Source: Maridesulfovibrio salexigens DSM 2638 | GTDB taxonomy: Bacteria; Desulfobacterota; Desulfovibrionia; Desulfovibrionales; Desulfovibrionaceae | Assembly (NCBI RefSeq): GCF_000023445.1 | Contig: NC_012881.1 | Span: forward strand, 1,245,501-1,309,500 | Direction: 5' to 3' | Length of the DNA stretch: 64,000 nucleotides | Shown here: piece after piece, positions 60,423-64,000 of the stretch | Layout: each line of letters opens with the position of its first letter | Numbering within the stretch: position 1 is the first letter of the stretch | Program-made: the position numbers and the translations under genes | Notes under the pieces: generated by a model | What the model saw: only the letters and a program-made list of their open reading frames with translations | What the model was told of the DNA's origin: nothing | The model's database searches: none

Positions 60423-61127
60423 ATGCCTAAGCACGGAAAAAAATACAGAAAAGCAACAGAAGGTACCGAACAGATCGGTCTGACCGTTGAACAGGCGGTA
60501 GCTTCTGCTGTAGAAAAGGCATATGCCAAGTTCGACGAGACTGTTGATGTTGCCATCAACCTCGGCGTAGACCCCAAATACTCCGACCAGATGATCCGTG
60601 GTGCAGTAACCCTGCCCAACGGTCTTGGTAAGGAAATTCGCGTAGCTTGCTTCGTGAGCGGGGAAAAAGAAGCGGAAGCCAAGGAAGCCGGCGCTGACTT
60701 TGTCGGTGGCGATGACCTGGTTGCCAAAGTTAAGGACGGATGGCTCGATTTCGATAAAGCTATCGCAACTCCTGACATGATGGCTAAAGTCGGTCAGATT
60801 GGTCGTGTGCTCGGACCTCGTGGTCTGATGCCTAACGCTAAGACCGGCACCGTTACTTTTGACGTGGCTTCTGCCGTTAAAGAAGTAAAAGCTGGACGCG
60901 TAGAATTCAAGGTCGACAAGGCCGGTGTTCTGCATGCGCCCATCGGTAAGGTTTCTTTCGGAGCTGAAAAGCTTCTCGAAAACCTTAAATCTCTGCTGGA
61001 AACAGTGAACAAACTTAAACCTTCTTCCGCAAAAGGTACCTACATGAAGGCTGTTGCCGTAGCTACCACCATGGGACCCGGTTTTAAGATTGATCCTCTG
61101 GCAGCGAGAAAATACTCAGAGTCCTAA
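60423..61127 (+). CDS. rplA: 50S ribosomal protein L1
   Basis: 234 residues. Conserved stretches are [54 protein letters not shown] and the C-terminal [21 protein letters not shown]. In many bacteria L1 represses the rplKA mRNA. It starts 16 bases after rplK. Confidence 0.98.
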   Translation: MPKHGKKYRKATEGTEQIGLTVEQAVASAVEKAYAKFDETVDVAINLGVDPKYSDQMIRGAVTLPNGLGKEIRVACFVSGEKEAEAKEAGADFVGGDDLVAKVKDGWLDFDKAIATPDMMAKVGQIGRVLGPRGLMPNAKTGTVTFDVASAVKEVKAGRVEFKVDKAGVLHAPIGKVSFGAEKLLENLKSLLETVNKLKPSSAKGTYMKAVAVATTMGPGFKIDPLAARKYSES

Positions 61128-61138
61128 AAACATCATAG

Positions 61139-61160
61139 GCCGCCCGCAAGGGCGGCTCTT
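61139..61160 (+). terminator. Weak terminator or attenuator after rplA
   Basis: The perfect stem GCCGCCC pairs with GGGCGGC around GCAA, followed by only TCTT. With the L10 leader downstream it should reduce rather than block read-through. Confidence 0.6.
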
Positions 61161-61179
61161 GATGTAATAAATACACGGG

Positions 61180-61270
61180 AAGTTTAGTCGAAGACGGCAG
61201 GGGGGATGGTCCCTTAATAACCTGCTTAGACAACACTTTGACTTGCTTTCCGGGTCAAATCATTAGGAGT
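61180..61270 (+). promoter_or_regulatory. L10 leader (autoregulatory mRNA structure before rplJ)
   Basis: GAAGACGGCAGGGGGGATGGTCCC followed by AATAACCTGCTTAGAC has the L10-leader layout: a GCAGG/CCTGC stem with an internal loop that binds the L10-(L7/L12)4 complex and represses translation. A ribosome site follows at 61265-61269. Confidence 0.65.
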
Positions 61271-61276
61271 GTTAAG

Positions 61277-61798
61277 GTGAACAGGCAAGAAAAAGCCCAG
61301 ATTATTGAGCAGCTTAAAGAAAAAGCTGAAAGGGCGAGTATTGCCATCGTTACCGACTTCAAAGGCCTTGGTGTGGAAGAGTTTACTCAGCTCCGCGCTA
61401 ACCTGCGTAATGTCGGTGTCGATTGCCAGGTCGTCAAGAACACTCTGGCCCGGTTGGCTTTCACTGGTACTGATCATGAAGTACTGGCTGACAAATTCAA
61501 GGAAAACTGCGCTATCGTAATTGGATATGATGATCCTGTTGCAGCAGCAAAAGCAGTTGCTGATTTCGCTAAAGAAAGCAAGACTTTCGACATGCGTTTC
61601 GCATCCCTTGAGGGCAAATATCTTGACGAAGATGGCGTGAAGGCGCTTTCCAAGCTTCCAAGCAAGGAAGAGCTCCTCGGCAAAGCTCTGGGTACAATGA
61701 ATGCTGTACCCACCAACTTTGTGAGCTTGCTCGCAAACGTACCCCGTGGCTTCCTCAACGTTCTGACTGCATTGAAAGATCAGAAAGAAGCTGCATAA
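61277..61798 (+). CDS. rplJ: 50S ribosomal protein L10
   Basis: 173 residues from GTG 61277, which has AGGAG seven bases upstream; an ATG further out (61238) lies inside the leader. The protein opens [40 protein letters not shown] and ends with the L7/L12-binding helix ([13 protein letters not shown]). It anchors the L7/L12 stalk. Confidence 0.96.
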   Translation: MNRQEKAQIIEQLKEKAERASIAIVTDFKGLGVEEFTQLRANLRNVGVDCQVVKNTLARLAFTGTDHEVLADKFKENCAIVIGYDDPVAAAKAVADFAKESKTFDMRFASLEGKYLDEDGVKALSKLPSKEELLGKALGTMNAVPTNFVSLLANVPRGFLNVLTALKDQKEAA

Positions 61799-61845
61799 CA
61801 GCCTAGTCAAGGCAATTCAAAGTTAATTCCCAGGAGGAAATTTCC

Positions 61846-62235
61846 ATGGCAGATATCACCAAAGATCAGGTAGTTGAGTTTATTTCCAACATGACCGTTC
61901 TCGAACTCTCCGAGTTCATCACCGAACTGGAAGAAAAATTCGGCGTTTCCGCTGCAGCTCCCGTAGCAGCAGTAGCAGCTATGCCCGGCGCAGCAGGCGG
62001 CGAAGCTGCCGGTGGCGAAGAGCAGACTGAATTTGACGTAATCCTGAAGTCCGCTGGCGGCAACAAGATTGCAGTTATCAAAGCTGTTCGCGCTCTGACC
62101 GGTCTTGGCCTCAAAGAAGCTAAGGCTAAAGTTGACGAAGCTCCCGCAGCTATCAAAGAAGGCGTAGAAAAAGCAGAAGCTGAAGAAGCTCTTAAGCAGC
62201 TTGAAGAAGCCGGTGCTGAAGCCGAAATGAAGTAA
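61846..62235 (+). CDS. rplL: 50S ribosomal protein L7/L12
   Basis: 129 residues. The N-terminal dimer domain is [32 protein letters not shown], followed by an Ala/Gly-rich hinge and the factor-binding C-terminal domain ([47 protein letters not shown]). AGGAGG precedes the ATG. Codon use is highly biased, as for tuf. Confidence 0.98.
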   Translation: MADITKDQVVEFISNMTVLELSEFITELEEKFGVSAAAPVAAVAAMPGAAGGEAAGGEEQTEFDVILKSAGGNKIAVIKAVRALTGLGLKEAKAKVDEAPAAIKEGVEKAEAEEALKQLEEAGAEAEMK

Positions 62236-62260
62236 TTCCAGCGAATTTATCGCTAATGCA

Positions 62261-62301
62261 AGAGGAGCGCAAACCCCTGTAAAACGGGGTTGCGCTCTTC
62301 T
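62261..62301 (+). terminator. Attenuator or processing hairpin between rplL and rpoB
   Basis: AGCGCAAACCCC pairs with GGGGTTGCGCT (one bulged A), with AGAG/CTCT extending the stem. The following bases are TCTCG, not a T-run, so it is likely a partial terminator or a ribonuclease III site. In E. coli the same position holds both an attenuator and a processing site. Confidence 0.7.
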
Positions 62302-62315
62302 CGCTGTTAAAAAGA

Positions 62316-62343
62316 TTGACAAAATTGCCTGATCAATTATTTT
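62316..62343 (+). promoter_or_regulatory. Possible internal promoter for rpoB
   Basis: TTGACA (62316-62321) and TATTTT (62338-62343) are 16 bases apart. The remaining 195 bases to the rpoB ATG form a long AT-rich leader without an open frame of note. The same two boxes (with 18 bases between) form the TetR promoter at 12736. Confidence 0.55.
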
Positions 62344-62538
62344 GGTAGGATTCGGAAAAGGCGCAGCCGGATCTTTTAGCGCGATCAAAATAAACCCTAT
62401 AAAAATTTCTTTTCAGGCATGTTGTTCTGCCGCCTACGTTTATCTTGCACTTTTTGACTTGTAACTGACTATTTATTGGTTGATGTTCGTCAAATTGCTT
62501 CATTCCAACCCTAACCTTCTCACTTGATTGAGGATACG

Positions 62539-64000
62539 ATGGGTCAGCTCAGAAAAATATTTGGAAAGATCAAAGTCACTCTGCCGATTCCCCACCTGCT
62601 CGAACTGCAGGTGGATTCCTTCAAAAAATTCCTTCAGGAAGGCGTAGCCCCCGCAAGCCGGGCGGACGTTGGCCTTGAAGGGGTTTTTCGTTCGGTTTTT
62701 CCGATTGAGGATTTCAACAAAACTGCTAGCCTCGAATATGTCAGCTACGACATCGGCGAGCCTAAATACGATATGGACGAGTGTATCTCCAAGGGGCTTA
62801 CTTATGAAGCTCCTATCCGTATCAAGGTTCGTTTGGTAGTCTTTGACGTTGATGAAGAGACTGAAAGCAGAACTATCCGCGACATTAAAGAGCAGGATAT
62901 CTACTTCGGAACCGTGCCGCTCATGAGTGAGCAGGGGACTTTCATTATAAATGGTACTGAACGCGTTATCGTTAACCAGCTTCAGCGTTCCCCCGGTATT
63001 ATCTTCGAACACGATTCCGGTAAAACTCATACCAGCCGTAAGGTTCTTTACAGTTGCCGCATTATTCCTATGCGCGGTTCTTGGCTGGATTTTGACTTCG
63101 ACCACAAAGACATTCTTTATGTGCGTATCGACCGTCGCCGCAAAATGCCTGCGACTGTTCTGCTCAAGGCCATGGGCCTCTCCAAGCAGGATATTCTCGA
63201 CTACTACTATGATGTGGAAGAGTACCAGATCGATCGTCACATTGTGCGTCGCAAAGTCGTTGAAAATCAGTACCGCAAAGAAAACGCATGGGTTGATCTC
63301 TGCCTTGAAGACGGCAAAGTTATTGTTGCCCGTGATAAACAGATCACTAAGTTCGGCTGGAAAAAGCTTGTACGTGGCGGTGTAGAATATATTGAAGTAG
63401 ATCCTAAGTCTCTCGTAGGCCAGTTTGCTTTCAATGATATTACTGACCCCGACACAGGTGAAGTTATTGCTGAAGCCGCTGACGAGATCACTGAAGAGAT
63501 CTTTGAACGTATTCAGGAAGTTGGCCTCAAAGATGTCAAGGTCCTGCATACTCAGGGTGCTGACGTTTCTTCCGCACTGCGCGATTCTATGATGCTGGAC
63601 AAAACAACTGATGTTGAGTCCGCACAGATTGAAATTTACCGCAGATTGCGCCCGAGCTCTCCGCCTACCGCTGAGATTGCTGCGAACTTCTTTGAAAACC
63701 TGTTCCGCAGCTCTGATTACTATGATCTCTCCAGCGTTGGTCGTTATAAGCTGAACGCACGTCTCAACATCGAGACTCCCCTTGAACTGCGCACCCTGAC
63801 CAATGAGGATATCCTCACCGCGGTTAAGGTTCTTTGCAAACTCAAGGATAGCCACGGTCCCGCTGACGATATCGATAACCTCGGTAACAGACGTGTCCGT
63901 CCGGTTGGTGAACTGGTTGAAAACCAGTACCGCATCGGTCTTGTTCGCATGGAAAGAGCCATCAAGGAGCGCATGAGCCTCCAGGAAGTGGCGACCCTCA
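62539..64000 (+). CDS. rpoB: RNA polymerase beta subunit (partial, runs off the window)
   Basis: 487 codons of a gene that normally has about 1370. It starts at ATG 62539, preceded by GAGG. The product opens [36 protein letters not shown] and includes [32 protein letters not shown], the standard beta lobe. The last residues read [16 protein letters not shown], just before the rifampicin region. It is the largest subunit gene of this operon; rpoC is expected beyond the edge. Confidence 0.98.

Noticed and set aside
61226-62388. Two open frames antisense to rplJ and rplL
   Set aside because: Both are shadows of ribosomal protein genes with biased codons.
62500-63855. 451-codon open frame antisense to rpoB
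   Set aside because: Overlaps the conserved rpoB N-terminal region throughout; the plus-strand reading is certain.

Overview
The window looks like chromosomal DNA of a marine sulfate-reducing bacterium of the Desulfovibrionales, most like the Maridesulfovibrio (old Desulfovibrio salexigens) group. This is an inference. It rests on the moderate GC content, the 1180-residue fused FAD/Fe-S lactate- or glycolate-type dehydrogenase, split hyp genes, a stand-alone IMP cyclohydrolase, many two-component and chemotaxis genes, and sigma-54-type flagellar promoters. No phage, transposon, integrase or CRISPR array was seen. The left edge holds the tail of one gene and the right edge cuts rpoB.

Layout, left to right. 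86-4071: lipoprotein substrate-binding protein, histidine kinase with a four-cysteine insert, and a receiver-STAS protein. 4169-9256 (minus): mltG, ruvX and the large dehydrogenase with a clear promoter-operator. 9730-12472: aminotransferase and two secreted proteins. 12812-20023: a self-contained signalling island made of a TetR repressor with operator, a SulP transporter with a 135-residue insert, a degenerate kinase-receiver fusion, and two kinase/receiver pairs that look duplicated, one kinase having lost its ATP site. 20277-22679: a methyl-accepting chemotaxis protein. 22742-30152 (minus): TauE-type exporter, Lys-rich membrane protein, DUF362 protein, hypF, and an AAA ATPase preceded by an array of seven ACTATTGT-type motifs. 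30354-36794: twin-ABC ATPase, small lipoprotein, cysQ, ThiF/MoeB-like enzyme, an AT-rich stretch with a small gene, a receiver-PP2C phosphatase, and an anchored binding protein.

36945-43062 (minus) is the flagellar basal-body operon flgB-flgC-fliE-fliF-fliG-fliH-fliI, with a sigma-54-like promoter; a second one faces the opposite way toward a TPR gene. Then come an IMP cyclohydrolase with a structured leader, hflX (apparently starting at ATA), infA, a cold-shock protein, two separated cheV genes, a single-domain receiver, hypD-hypE, a degenerate EAL protein, a ClC channel with CBS domains, and a dus gene.

57093-64000 is the classical tRNA-Thr/Tyr/Gly/Thr - tuf - rpmG - tRNA-Trp - secE - nusG - rplK - rplA - rplJ - rplL - rpoB supercluster, with a tRNA promoter, an L10 leader and an rplL-rpoB hairpin.

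The most unusual elements are the SulP/pseudokinase/duplicated two-component island, the repeat array before the ATPase, the oppositely charged tails of the TauE pair, the Cys insert inside the first kinase, the ATA start of hflX and a palindromic intergenic repeat family. All assignments come from reading the sequence; no database search was run.
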